Source: Kingdonia uniflora (taxonomy: Eukaryota; Streptophyta; Magnoliopsida; Ranunculales; Circaeasteraceae). From it: a DNA stretch of 64,000 bases. The translations under genes were made by a program, and so were the position numbers. Location: assembly GCA_014058105.1 (NCBI GenBank), contig JACGCM010000882.1:62001-126000 (forward strand). The letters are read 5' to 3'. Below the pieces are notes generated by a model. The model had not been told where the DNA came from, did not search any database, and saw only the letters and a list, made by a program, of their open reading frames with translations. Shown here piece after piece: positions 19,806 to 31,383 of the stretch; positions within the stretch are counted from its first letter, which is position 1, and each line of letters starts with the position of its first letter.

Positions 19806-22800
19806 CTACTCATCCTTTGAGAGAGGTCGGCCGTAGAAGTATATCTCATCTTCTATCCTTTTCTTTGCGTCTCTCTTTGCTTTCTTTCGGGCCTCCCTTG
19901 CATCGTAATCTTTACGGACTTTCTCCATTACAGCGTGAAAGCCGGGGATTGTCCTCTCAAATTTCATGTAGAGTAGATGGTTCAGGGTCCTGAAAACTTC
20001 AAATTTACTCTGCAGATGACAAATGAAAACATTCAAGTAAAATGAGTATCCTGTGTGAATGAAACAGGTCAGTTATTACTTACTTATATAAGACAAATGA
20101 TAGCAACTTGTTATGATCAGTTTTAGACTAGAAAAAAGGAATTAAGCCAACACAAGCTTTTATGTGATTTCTGTTAAAATCAAAAACACATAAATTATTT
20201 CATACAGTCTTCCAATATCATATGTGGCAACTTGAACCATTCAGTATGAAGGGAATGGTAGAAAATTTGAAGAACGGTTGAGGATGTGATCTTTATAATT
20301 AAATCTCATATTTTGCGGAGTAGAATAGCGATAGGTATGAAGGTTGTGTTTTTGAGTCTCTCATGGAAGGTTGAAGGAGGTCATTTTGTACAGATTAATT
20401 TTCTTAAATTAACTTAACAAAGCACAAAAAATGTAAGGTTTTATTTTTCACATACGATCACGCCACACTTCTACTTGTAGGACCAATTAACTGGAAAATG
20501 AGATGAATTATGTTGTTATTTGTTAAATTTTGACAATATATTTTACATAAAAAACATTGCAAGTTGTATATATCATTTTTGTTATATGGTTTTATATTTA
20601 TTATTGTATTATATGTGTATTATGCCATACCTGCTATATTTGGATGGAACAGGATACACGACTTTAATTAAATTAGAGATGAAAACATACCAAAACATCA
20701 TAATTCCAATGCTTGAGGAACGGAGGACCTGTAGTGTAGGAACCAAGTGGTTCACGATACCACCCTCCACCATACGTAATTTGATCCATTGCTTGTTCAA
20801 TGCTTAGAACCTCCCAGGGCCTCAATCCAGGGATTGCTTTAGCCAATTGAATTCTGCCACACGGAACCACCTCATTAACATCTTTCTTAAGTTCTCAATA
20901 ATTCCTGATGTACTTACAGATAACATTACTGTTACAACTATATTAACGTGAGAAAGTTGTGACTATCACAATTTCTACACTAATTAACCATATTAGCTTA
21001 ATATATTTGTAGATGTCAATATGCTTGTTTAAGACTCTTTTTCCCTAAAACTACTACTTAACTCTCTGAGAAGTTACTTTGACAAAGTAAAAGAGGGCAC
21101 ATCTAAATAGCTCTTCACAAAAGACTATGAAGATAGCCTTAATAATCGAGTTTGCAGTACATAACATATTGGTTATCTTTATTCAATCATTCCTTTTAAT
21201 TATTTTGCCGAAAGAGTAAAAGTTAAAAATAGTACCTAACATCTTTGGGGATGTATTTATTGGGCATGTGGTCTGCCTCCAACATTGTAGTCAGTTCAGT
21301 ACCACTAGCCCACAGAAATAAAGCATGACTAGGAGTCCTTACTCCAGGCCAAATACCACCATTTGCTTCCAGTACAGCTAAATCACGTTTCTTGCTCTCA
21401 ATGGCTTCATCTTGGAGTTGTTTGTAGGTCTTTTCCTCATGCCCCTTCACAGGTACCCACGGGGGTATACCGTTCATCACTTTATGGAGGGCACCGGTTG
21501 CAGCAGCTGCTAGTCTAACTGCGTTTATCGCACAAAAATCTGGTTAGGATCTTCGTCATTTCAACAACAGAAAATTTTCATGGTTCAAAATATCCATAAC
21601 TCAATATATTGGTAGACTTATTGGATGGATTTTTCAGGTAATGGACGGTGGATATGGCCATACATTCATAATCAAATATCCGACATAGTAAATAACATGA
21701 TATTTGCCATAAATATGCCTTTTTGAGGAGAGCAGCTATACCGAGCAATATTCTGAAATATTGTGGACATTCTACATGTTCTAAATTATAACATCAGTAA
21801 ACAGAATAATTGAAATACCTTCCCAAGTGGCAATTGCTTTTTCCATGCCATAAACCATGTGAATGGGTGCCCATTCATCCATGTCCTCTCCCCAAATGAA
21901 GGTGTCTTTGTCTATTATCCCACCACCCCATGCAGTTTTCAGTGTTATTATCTCCAAAGGACCCCTTGTTCGTCCCAAACGGTCTTTATAGTAAAAACCA
22001 CCACCGCCCCTCATGATGACTACAGAAATAACAAGAATCATTATTCTCATGACATAGGATATAAAAAATAACCTAAAGCCACAAACTGTGTCTGGTCCAT
22101 GCTTCATTACATTTATAAGAGAAAATAAACTTAACCTAGACACCTACACTAACAGAAAGGACAAACAAAATACTTTAATAAAACAAAAATGCAAGAAAGG
22201 GTTTATGGGTACTTAAAAAAAAACCCTGAAAATCTGAAGATAACCTTGAATGTGGTAGTAAGGATCTCGAGATTTTGGAGAATCTGTTAAGATTTACATT
22301 TCCAAAAGTGTATGGATTGATCCCATTGGTGTTATAAAGGGGCCAATACATTGAGGATAAGTTGGGAAAATCAAGTACAATAACAAGATCGATCTAATAG
22401 GGAGCGATAAACATGTTTGGAGAATTGGGTGGATCCTGCTTGGGTCTATGATGACAAAGGATATGAGGAACTGCAGATGTAGGAAACTGAATGCGTTCAA
22501 TACTTCTTTGGGGCATTTCGGTAAGCCTCTTTTTAGGAGATATTTGTCCAAATCGACCCTTCTTTCTTCTACAAGAACACAACCCATCTCACGGTGTGCT
22601 TTGGACTTGACAAAAGCCATAAAGGCTCCGCGGTAAAAGTCTGAAGAGTTATTAAAAAAACTCCGAATAAAGATTACATTTTTTTTGAGGAAGAAAGATT
22701 ACTTTGTTAAACATCCATTGGCATTTTTTAGAGTTACAGGGCCTAGATAGCTGTTGTGAGGGCCTAGAGTATTTGTGATTTGATTATTGTTTCATGCGAT

Positions 22801-23989
22801 TTCTATATGTACACCGTTTGCCATCCACTATGGTGGCAAACCAGGTAGCAAATATTTGAAGAAGCCTTAATAACCTCAGAACATCTTAGTTTTTCGTAGC
22901 AAAGCTAATGTCATGCAAATATTGGCACTAAGATCTCAAAAGACATATCATGCATGTAATGTAGTATACACCTTCTACCAAACATAGCACCAAGCTGAAC
23001 TTGGTGCCAGTTCTGCCAACAAGATTGGCACCACTCTTCTTTCTTCCTTGTTCTTTTCATTGGCTTTGGAAAAAAAAAAAAATACACCTCGGGTTCATAC
23101 TTGGCATTGCCCATTGGAAAATGGAGAGGTTGCCAATCTGGTTACTACAATTTAGCAACAACACTAAAGATGCTTGTGTGTACCTACATTTCATCTAAGA
23201 CTTAACCTACACCTAATACAAGAAATGAAGTAAATGTAAATGAAATCTATAGATCAAGTAAGACTAAAAACTAACTTTAGCTTTAAAAATGCTTGACTTA
23301 CAATCGTAGTAACGCTTCTCAAGTCGTTCGTACCCAATAGCTTGTGCAACATCAATCGGTCTGCTGGGAGGATAAGGCCTCTGTTTAAAACCCCACAATC
23401 CAAAGAAGAACTGCTTCGCAAAATCCCAAAATTTATCATTCGACTCGTTCCTTGTCTTAATCGCCTTTCTAGGCAATGGCCGCCCGTCCAACCCCGGAAC
23501 ATGCGGCAAAGCCTTCCATAACTTCCTATCCTCTTTCCTATAAGGATTCTCATTCTCCTTCAACTCCATCTCATTAACTTTATCCGTAACCTCCTCCGCT
23601 CGCTTCAAAAACTGAACCACGGGACTCTTGGAGAACTCCTCCCACCATTGCTCATTCTTCTCAATCTCTTCTTGGGTCGGATTCTCCTTCTTCTCAAAAA
23701 GTGGGTCTTCATTCAAAATTTTATCCACCTCGGGTGTGTTTCGATGATCGGGAAGCGTTTCTGACTCCCAAAAGAACTGTTGGAGCATTCGCTCGTACTT
23801 CCCAGGCTCCCCGGATGGCCTTTTGGGTTTCTTCGGCTTCCCGAAGAGGTTTGAGCCAGTGATGAAAGCGAAGTTTGGGGGGTTTGAGGGTTTGGGGAGG
23901 TGAATTTGGTTGAATGAGAGTAGATTGATGGGGTTTTGAGGTGATTGGAACCAGTTTTGGCCTAACCAATTGAAATTGATTGAACCCAT
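19806..23989 (-). CDS. TIC56: TIC56, chloroplast inner-envelope protein translocon subunit (five exons)
   Basis: Component of the 1-MDa TIC complex (with TIC20, TIC100 and TIC214), in the chloroplast inner envelope and involved in preprotein import. Exons on the minus strand (23989-23302, 22019-21819, 21518-21236, 20853-20691, 20009-19806) join in frame to 512 residues, near the length of the Arabidopsis protein. Exon 1 holds GKYERMLQQFFWESE and the LWKALPHVPGLDGRPLPRK block. Exon 2 is the GYF-like domain (FYYKDRLGRTRGPLEI, WGEDMDEWAPIHMVYGME). Exon 3 has GIPPWVPVKG and GIWPGVRTPSHALFLWASG. Exon 4 has PGLRPWEVLSIEQAMDQI and YREPLGSYTTGPP. Exon 5 is a charged tail. Start 23989 (MGSINFNWLGQNWF) is preferred by similarity; an in-frame ATG at 24127 would add 46 residues. 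The 1.3-kb first intron holds an exon-like ORF. Intact by eye. Confidence 0.92.
22294..22650 (-). other. Exon-like ORF of unknown origin inside TIC56 intron 1
   Basis: After an acceptor-like ...CTCTTCAG the minus strand reads FYRGAFMAFVKSKAHREMG, CVLVEERRVDLDKYLLKRGL and PKCPKEVLNAF before becoming hydrophobic and low in information. The composition looks like genuine coding sequence, but it does not belong to TIC56, whose exon 1-exon 2 junction is already continuous (YYD|FIMRGGGGFYYK). It may be a captured exon from another gene or an alternative exon. I do not recognise the family. Confidence 0.3.
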
Positions 23990-24724
23990 TGTTTGAATTT
24001 GGGGGAAATTAGAGAATGTTTGATTTGGGGATTTAGGGTTTAGTTTTAACTTTAAAGAGTGAGAAATGGTGGGGAAGGAGAAATAGAGAAGGTCGTTATG
24101 GTTAGTTAGCCAGTTTCCATGGTCCACTGGAGTCCAGCTTTGAGTCCTTTTGCGAAATGCATTTTGTTAAGATCTTGTCATATGCCGCCGTGTAACATTT
24201 TTATTCTTGTATGCTATTTTACTCAAATTTTTAAGGTAAACCTATTAGATATTTTCTAAGAGACAACCACAAACGGGTCCAGTTGCGTGGTCAGGTAGAC
24301 AGAATTGTGCATATCAATTATAACCGTTTGAAGTGTTTCAAATTGGGATGTGACTATTGGAGCAATTGAGTTGTGTCTTTTCCAAGAGACTCAACCAATA
24401 TACACAATTGGTCTATATATTGAGACTCCTACCCAACTCAACATAGACACACATTAGAATATCTTGTTTTCTCTATTTCTTTGGCATCATTGTTTTATCA
24501 CAGAGTGTTCTTTGGTTGGATCAAGACGTTTACAACTCGAACCCATTTCACCCTACTGTAATCTCACAGTTCATACCGGAAGGGAAAAAAACATCTCTTA
24601 AAAAATTGTTTTTCGTGCCTCGTGCCCCGGAGTAATCACCATCGACATTAAGTTTCCCAGTTCTACAACAAAACCACACCCCTAGTTTTGAAGCCTAAGT
24701 TGACCACCATCACAAATTTATATA
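23990..24724. other. TIC56 upstream region and LTR-like sequence
   Basis: 23990-24127 remains open in the TIC56 frame and may be 5' UTR. From about 24270 to 24560 the sequence (GTTTGAAGTGTTTCAAATTG, CTATATATTGAGACTCC, ending in TTTACAACTCG) has the look of a copia solo LTR, but I could not fix its ends. No gene. Confidence 0.35.
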
Positions 24725-24727
24725 TAA

Positions 24728-25141
24728 GAGTATGGGCAGCAGCCTCGCTAAGTTAGCGAGCCACCTAGGCATAAATTCAGGAAAAATATGACATGTAGCT
24801 AGAGCGATAGTGTCAGTTTTTAATATATATTTTTTTTAATATTTTTTTTAAAAATTGTGCGCCAATTGAATTGGCGCCCAATTTTTTAAATATTTTTTTA
24901 ATAATAAAAAAATAAAAAATATACACTGCGCCAATTCAATTGGCGCATGAAATATATATATATTGTTTAAATAATTTTTAAAGATATTTGTTTACGTGGG
25001 CCACTGACAGGTCTGACGAAAACAGGTCGCCACAAATAGCTACGGAAATTTTTGAAATTTGAGCGATAGCCACTCTGAAAAACCGAAAATAAGAGAATTT
25101 GGATAGCTATCATAGCGATAGCTATCCTGCTGCCCATGCTC
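24728..25141. mobile_element. Tourist-like MITE with twin internal palindromes, TSD TAA
   Basis: Termini GAGTATGGGCAGCAG and CTGCTGCCCATGCTC (14 of 15 paired), flanked by TAA at 24725-24727 and 25142-25144. 414 bp with no coding. The interior has two palindromes, GCGCCAATTGAATTGGCGC (24859-24877) and GCGCCAATTCAATTGGCGC (24928-24946), which are reverse complements of one another around an AT-only spacer. Confidence 0.8.
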
Positions 25142-25144
25142 TAA

Positions 25145-26005
25145 AAAACCAATTCATCTGACCAAATGCAGCCTCTGACGTTTGGAGTAGTTCAGAAAAA
25201 CTGCAAATGCAGCAAGAATAGTTTGTTTATTTCTTTTATTCCTTCCATAGTAGTACTTGATATATATGCATTTTACTCTGGATCCATTCATATTCTATTA
25301 GCACATTTAGTTACTTAATTAGTGTTTCGATCTGTGTTTAATAGGTACAAGAGAGTCTTTACATCAAAATGAAGATAAATTCCTTACTTTTTATTACGTT
25401 TTACAACCGTAGTAGAAGGTAACATACAGATCATACAGGAGTAAAGATATTGTCGTTGTTGTCATTGTGATACTTTCGAATCACTAAACCGTAAAGAAAC
25501 TAAGCATGTTTATGGTATCTAAACCTCGTAAAATTGTTTAAGTTAACTGCTACAAGTTTGGTCTATTTTTGTCCTGGCTCCCCTTTTCAAGCATTTCTGA
25601 GTGATGCCCTCTTATATTCGCACTTATAATTTCGGAAATAAGCATCAATCGCCTAAGATCAACAAAGGTTTACACTTTACTAAATCAATCGTATACAAGA
25701 TTTAACTCGTCTTATAATGGCTAAAGATGTCTATACCGTTTAATGAGCACCTCTCACTATAAGGATTATGATTGATCATTAAAAACCAATACGGTGATCC
25801 ATTGAGTACCATAAATACTAAAGGAACTGCTTGTTTAACAGTGGCATTTCCTCTCGACTAAACTCTCTAAGACAACTCGAGCTGATAGTGATGGTGGGAA
25901 AGTACTCACCCGTTCTTCCCAATTACAACTATAACATTGTTGTCTACCATAAATCTTTAAATCATGGAGAGGGAAGAATGCAGATTATGTTAATAAATGG
26001 CTTTT
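25145..26005. other. AT-rich spacer, no gene recognised
   Basis: No ORF with family features and no repeat structure seen. ORF 25831-26013 is not supported by anything beyond its length. Confidence 0.4.
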
Positions 26006-27406
26006 TCCCATAAATGCCAAATGATTTTGCTTGCTTTGACTTAAAACGCCAAATTATTCGGCTAGTGCGAATAAAATGGCTTCTTCCTGTAAATGCCAAA
26101 TTATTTGGCAATTCGAAACAACGTCAAATCATTCGGCTAGTGTAAATATTTTGGCTTTTTTGGAAATGTCAAATCATTTGGCTTATTTATGTATAAAAGC
26201 CAAACCATTCGGCCATTTTCAACATTTCCGGGATATGCCAAATGATTTGGCTATTATTAGCTAAAAGGTAAATCATTCGGCTGGTTTAAATAAATTGGTT
26301 TTCTCGGACATGCCAAATAATTCGGCTAGTTTAAGCATATGGGTTTTCTCGGAAATGCCAGATCATTTGGCTAGTTTGATCTTAAAAGACAAATCATTCG
26401 GCAGGTTTAAATAAATTGGTTTTCCCGGAAATGCCAAATAATTCGGCTAGTTTAAACATATGGGTTTTCTCGGAAATGCCAGATTATTTGGCTAGTTTGA
26501 CCTTAAAAGACAAATCATTCGGCAGGTTTAAATAAATTGCTTTTCCAGGAAATGGCAAATAATTCGGCTAGTTTAAATATATGGGTTTTCTCGGAAATGC
26601 CAGATCATTTGGCTAGTTTGATCTTAAAAGGCAAATCATTCGGCAGGTTTAAATAAATTGGTTTTCCCGGACATGCCAAATAATTCGGCTAGTTTAGACA
26701 TATGTATTTTCTCAGAAATGCCAGATTATTTGGCTAGTTTGACCTTAAAAGACAAATCATTCGGCAGCTTTAAATAAATTGCTTTTCCAGGAAATGGCAA
26801 ATAATTCGGCTAGTTTAAATATATGGGTTTTCTCGGAAATGCCAGATCATTTGGTTAGTTTGATCTTAAAAGGCAAATCATTCGGCAGGTTTAAATAAAT
26901 TGGTTTTCCCGGAAATGCCAAATAATTCGGCTAGTTTAAACATATGGGTTTTTTCGGAAATGCCAGATCATTTGGCTAGTTTGTTCTTAAAAGGCAAATC
27001 ATTCGGCAGGTTTAAATAAATTGGTTTTTCTAGAAATGCAAAATTATTGGGCATGTTTGTGTATAAAAGCCAAATAATTTGGCAATTTGAGTTGCTGAAA
27101 GGCAAATCATTCGGCCTTTTAAATAGATTAGTTTTTCCAGAACTTCCAAATCATTCGGCTAGTTCAAACTAAATGATTTTCAGCTTATAAGTTATATGAT
27201 TTCGCAAGTTTAAATCCCTTAAATAAATTGATTTCTTTCGAAACTTTTAAATTATTTGGCTAGTTTGAGTTTAAAAGCCAAATCATTCGGCTAGTGTAAA
27301 TAAGTTGGTTTTTCCGAAAGTGCCAAATTATTTGGCTTGTTTATTCATAAAAGCCAAATCATTCGGCTAGCTTGAACTTTCCGGGAAATGCCAAATCATT
27401 TGGCTA
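26006..27406. repeat. Palindromic minisatellite with 121-bp higher-order units
   Basis: About 1.4 kb built of 30-45 bp subunits, each with a near-palindromic core of the form GCCAAATNATTYGGC followed by TAGTTTRA. From 26311 to 27036 three subunits (45+32+44 bp) form a 121-bp unit that recurs at 26311, 26432, 26553, 26674, 26795 and 26916 with exactly constant spacing. Alternate units share private variants (GCTTTTCCAGGAAATGGC at 26553 and 26795), giving a 242-bp super-period. The margins are more divergent and not in register. No coding function; may be a local satellite seed or an array of binding sites. Confidence 0.9.
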
Positions 27407-27967
27407 AGGTCTAATCCACACATTTGTGCTGCGATAGCGTCACCGAGCGTGGTTTAGTTTCCTCTTCTACTGCTTTTATCTTTCACATAGGAGTCCTAAC
27501 GTTGCCTCCTTCTCACCTTAAGCTCACACTTCGCCTCTATTTCGGGAGTTGGTGCGTCTCCCAAGTGGTCAATATCCCTGAGCATGCACCTCCCGCATGT
27601 AATAGGTAGGATTAATCATTGCGACCAATGACTTGACGGGTACAATATCAACATCAATACTATAATAAGGGGAAATCCCTATCACTCTTGATAAATTAGA
27701 CACTATAACCACCTCAAATTCTTGATTAGGAACACTAAAACCCATACTAAATTTAAACCACAAAGGTGTAGCGACCGTGTGAATTTCCCTCAGCATCGCA
27801 CATTTACCTATAGCAGAAGGTAGGAGCAAGTACAACATCCCCAGGATCAATCCAAAAAGTAGAAATAAGCAAAACTCTTATGATGTCGTTGTAAAGAGCT
27901 CAAACCTTTTTCCAAATTTCGCAACGATACCTTTTTCTTAATTCTGTTACTAAAGATAATACATTGA
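27407..27967. other. No gene recognised
   Basis: ORFs 27424-27609 (+) and 27569-27850 (-) are open, but I recognise no family in either. Confidence 0.35.
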
Positions 27968-28520
27968 TTGAGGTATGAAGACAAGTATGATGATTCTGAT
28001 TATGCTCCGGAGTTTGCAGTTTACTTTTATCCACCATTAAGGGAGTATAGGATTCTAAATATACATGGAAAAGGTAGGCATACTAGGCGTAATGCTTGTC
28101 TGCCATTTGAGTATCGAGTATTTAGTCCGAGGCATGTTCCTGGAGACGGTTTCAAACCAACTTGGCTTATCCACCATATTTACATAATAGCCCTGTTAAC
28201 CTACACGGCACTCTAAATTGGGTGGTTTCTGATGATGATGACCATGGTGTAATGCTTGTTCCAAAACCATCATCTCATTTAACATAGAAACCAAAGAGTT
28301 TGGTGCCTCCCCGACTGGATGGCATTGCAGTAATATGCAACTCGTTGAGAAGGAAGGAGGCAGTTTATGCTTATGTGATATTTCATGGCCAGAGAGATTC
28401 TTAATAGAGGTGTGGGTTTTGGGAGACTATGATAATCTGCAGAGTTGGGTGAAGAAACATGTCATTAGCTTAATTTCAGCCAATAATTCCATTACTTTGA
28501 GGAGCGTCTACTTCTAGGAA
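27968..28520 (+). pseudogene. F-box-associated (FBA) domain relic
   Basis: Reading across frames gives SPVNLHGTLNWVVSDDDDHG near 28190-28255 and, from 28350, GGSLCLCDISWPERF, then IEVWVLGDYDNLQSWVKKHV ending at 28517. These are the kelch-like FBA blocks (the 'G.l.W' and 'IEVWVLKDY...SW.K' signatures) of plant F-box proteins, substrate adaptors of SCF ubiquitin ligases. No F-box and several frameshifts: a dead gene fragment. It sits between a minisatellite and a copia element. Confidence 0.65.
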
Positions 28521-29035
28521 GATTTTGTCAGCTCGAACTCGCATACATGGACCGACGCTTGCTTTATGTTGCTTAAGACAAAAACGGTATACAGAATTTA
28601 CTATGGCTTTGTTTTTTACCGCAATCTACAACTCCATACGTTCCATAAGATTATTGTTGAGAATTTACGGGAAATATTTGCTCATACCAACAACTATTTC
28701 TTCTTGTGGACTTAATTCCCTCGTTTTCTAGTTTGTAGATCAGATTTCTTGTGTAAGTTTTCCACGTTTTAATCTAATGTTTAGAAATGACCAAATCCCA
28801 GGAAGTATTTGTCATTTTATTTTGATCCTCTAGTCCAATTCCATCATTGCTTAGATTAGTAAAGAGAGCCAGAGATAGGTGCATTCTCAGATATCCTTCA
28901 TCATTGGGCTAGACCAGTTTAAGCATTCTCAAGATATCAACTGCCACTGCACAAGCCACACAGCTTCACCAAGCAGACCGCGCCCCCTTATTTGGTCACT
29001 GAAGTTGTTTGGAAGATCAGCTGTTGGTATGAATA
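28521..29035. other. Spacer before the copia remnant, no gene recognised
   Basis: No recognisable domain. The copia similarity begins around 29040; the left border of the truncated element lies somewhere in this stretch. Confidence 0.35.
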
Positions 29036-29896
29036 TTGGGGAGAAGCTGTTGGTATCGACACCTGTTGGAGGTTGTCCAGGCTTCGTTGATAGAAGCCCA
29101 TATGCCCTCTTCTTATTGGGGAGAAGCTCTTACCTCTGCAGCATATTTGATCAACCAAGTACCCTCCAACACTATTGATTTCCAGACACCATCCCACGCT
29201 CTTACTGAAGCCGTTGTCGCTCCAGCTATCCCAAACTTACCTCCTTGCGTCTTTGGTTGTGTAGCCTTCGTACACCTTCATAAACATCAGCGCAACAAGT
29301 TAACTCCTCGAGCATTGCGATGTGTCTTTCTAGGATATGCGACTTGTCAAAAGGGGTACCGATGCTATCATCCTCCAACCCAACAAATGTTTATTACATT
29401 AGATGTAGTTTTTCATGAAGATTCGATGTATTTTCCCCCTGAGCCTGAACGTCAGGGGGAGTACCAGAAGGAGGTTCAGACTCTAGACTATGAGGTTCAC
29501 ATCTCTGAAGAAGTGAATGAATTGGATTTGAATGGTATAACTTTGGACCAAAGTGCTGATGAGGTTCAAGCTACTGAAGTTGTGGATCCATCTCTGTCCG
29601 ACTCCCTCACACCGCATGCAACTGATACACCAAACCAATCGCTTGCTGAGGATGTTCCTGAACCATCTATAAAACAACTACCACAGCGTCACAACAGAGG
29701 TATCCCTAAATCCACATATGAACCCAGAATTACAAGTAAGGTTAAATATCCCATGAGTCATTATGTGTCTAACCATCGTTTGTCAGAATCAAACCAGTCA
29801 TTTGTCAGTCAATTATCTACTGTAGCTATTCCTAACAATGTGCAGGAAGCCTTAGCTGACCCAAGGTGGAAAGCCGCTATGAATGAGGATAGATGA
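29036..29896 (+). pseudogene. copia integrase C-terminal region and linker
   Basis: The frame shows the block after the integrase core: AHMPSSYWGEALTSAAYLIN, VPSNTIDFQTPSHAL, FGCVAFVHLHKHQRNKLTPR and ALRCVFLGYATCQKGYRCYH (GKG-like block with VFLGY and KGYRCY). An acidic linker precedes the RT. The ORF ends with a TGA at 29894-29896, overlapping the RT ORF, so one base change or frameshift separates them. Integrase D-D-E residues are not included. Confidence 0.85.
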
Positions 29897-30462
29897 AATC
29901 CTTACAGAAAAATAACCCTTGGGAACTCGTTGACCGTCCACCAGGCAAGAAATCAGTTGGATGTCGGTGTGTTTATACTGTGAAATACAAAGTCGATGGT
30001 ACAATTGAACGCTTTAAAGCGAGATTGGTAGCAAAAGGGTACACTCAAACCTATGGGATCGATTATACAGATACATTTGCACCTGTAGCCAAAATAAACA
30101 CAGTTCGAGTATTATTGTCTCTTGCTGTGAACTTGGATTGGCTATTACAACAGTTTGATGTGAAAAACGCCTTTCTACATGGCGAGTTATCAGAAGAAGT
30201 CTACATGGATCTCCTGCCAGGATGCATGATAGTAGAAATGCATAGTCGGAAGGTGCGCAGATTGAAGAAATCATTGTATGGGTTGAAACAATCTCCGAGA
30301 GCTTGGTTCGGAAGGTTCACGAAATCTATGAGAGCCTTCGGTTACCATCAAAGCAATTCAGACCACACTTTATTTTTGAAGAAACGACACGGTAAGATCA
30401 CTGTATTTATTGTCTATGTGGATGACATGGTGGTTACAGGGAATAATCCTGAGGTAAGGTAG
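29893..30462 (+). pseudogene. copia reverse transcriptase, N-terminal half
   Basis: RT blocks in order: NNPWELVDRPPGKKSVGCRC, FKARLVAKGYTQTYGIDYTD, FAPVAKINTVRVLLSLAV, QQFDVKNAFLHGELSEEVYM (first catalytic Asp present), KKSLYGLKQSPRAW and VYVDDMVVTG (YVDD box intact). An in-frame TAG at 30460-30462 stands in place of Gln after PEVR. Confidence 0.88.
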
Positions 30463-31373
30463 GCCTTACAAAGTTACTTATCCAGAGAATTCGAAATGAA
30501 AGACCTCGGTTCCTTGAAATATTTTCTTGGGATCGAAGTGTCTAGATCTGATAAAGGGATCTTTATGTCTTAAAGAAAATATGCCTTAGATTTGTTATAG
30601 GAAACTGGTATGTCGGCATGTTAACCAGCTGATACACCAATGAAAGAAGGATTGAAGTTATGTGTTGAGTCTAATCAGGTACCGGTTGATAAAGGTCGAT
30701 ACCAGAGACTCGTAGGGAGACTGATGTATTTAGCACATACACGGCCAAACCTTGCCTATGCATTGAGTATTGTCAGCCAGTTTATGCATAATCCTGGTGA
30801 GTAACATATGAATGCAGTTATGCGCCTTTTGCGGTATTTGAAGTCTGCTTCTGGAAAGGCACTTTGTTTACTAAACATGGAGATCATCGAAGCGTGGATG
30901 CATATACTGATGCTGATTGGGCTGGAGTAGTCGATGATAGGCGATCTACTTCCGGTTACTTCACCTTCGTAGGTGGTAATCTCATTACATGGAGAAGTAA
31001 AAAATAGAATGTTGTTGCGCGTTCAAGTGCAGAAGCTGAATATAGAAGTATGGCACTTGGAGTTTGTGAAGTTTTATGGCTAAGACTTATCTTGAGGGAT
31101 TTGGGCTATCAACCTAGACAACCGATTCGATTATATTGTGACAATAAAGCAGCACGTGATATTGCTCATAATCCGGTTCAACATGATCGTACCAAGCACG
31201 TGGAAGTAGATAGATTCTTCATCAAGGAGAAGTTGGATGAATACATTGTGGAATTGCCTAAGATTAGATCAGAGGATCAGTTGGCCAATATTCTCACCAA
31301 AGCAGTTTCAAGTCAAGTATTCTTCAAGTTTTGGGGCAAGTTGGGCATGTGTGACATCTATGCATCAACTTGA
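30463..31373 (+). pseudogene. copia RT thumb and RNase H, riddled with stops
   Basis: Continues the previous frame with stops TAA 30571-30573, TAG 30598-30600 and TAA 30622-30624, each at a position expected to be Gln. RNase H blocks follow in a shifted frame: YTDADWAGVVDDRRSTSGYF, then TAG 31005-31007 in the SKKxNVVARSSAEAEYR block, and from 31050 MALGVCEVLWLRLILRDLGY with KHVEVDRFFIKEKL. The element ends in its polypurine tract directly after. Confidence 0.85.
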
Positions 31374-31383
31374 GGGGGAGTAT

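Noticed and set aside
23721..23969. Minus-strand ORF overlapping TIC56 exon 1
   Set aside because: Alternative-frame shadow of the TIC56 coding sequence.
23990..24127. 46-residue N-terminal extension of TIC56
   Set aside because: Open in frame, but low-complexity and before the conserved MGSINFNW start; kept as possible 5' UTR only.
26076..26264. 62-codon ORF with repeated SNHLA-like words
   Set aside because: Translation of the palindromic minisatellite, not a gene.
26006..27406. CRISPR array
   Set aside because: Repeats are contiguous and degenerate without unique spacers, and the genome is plant.
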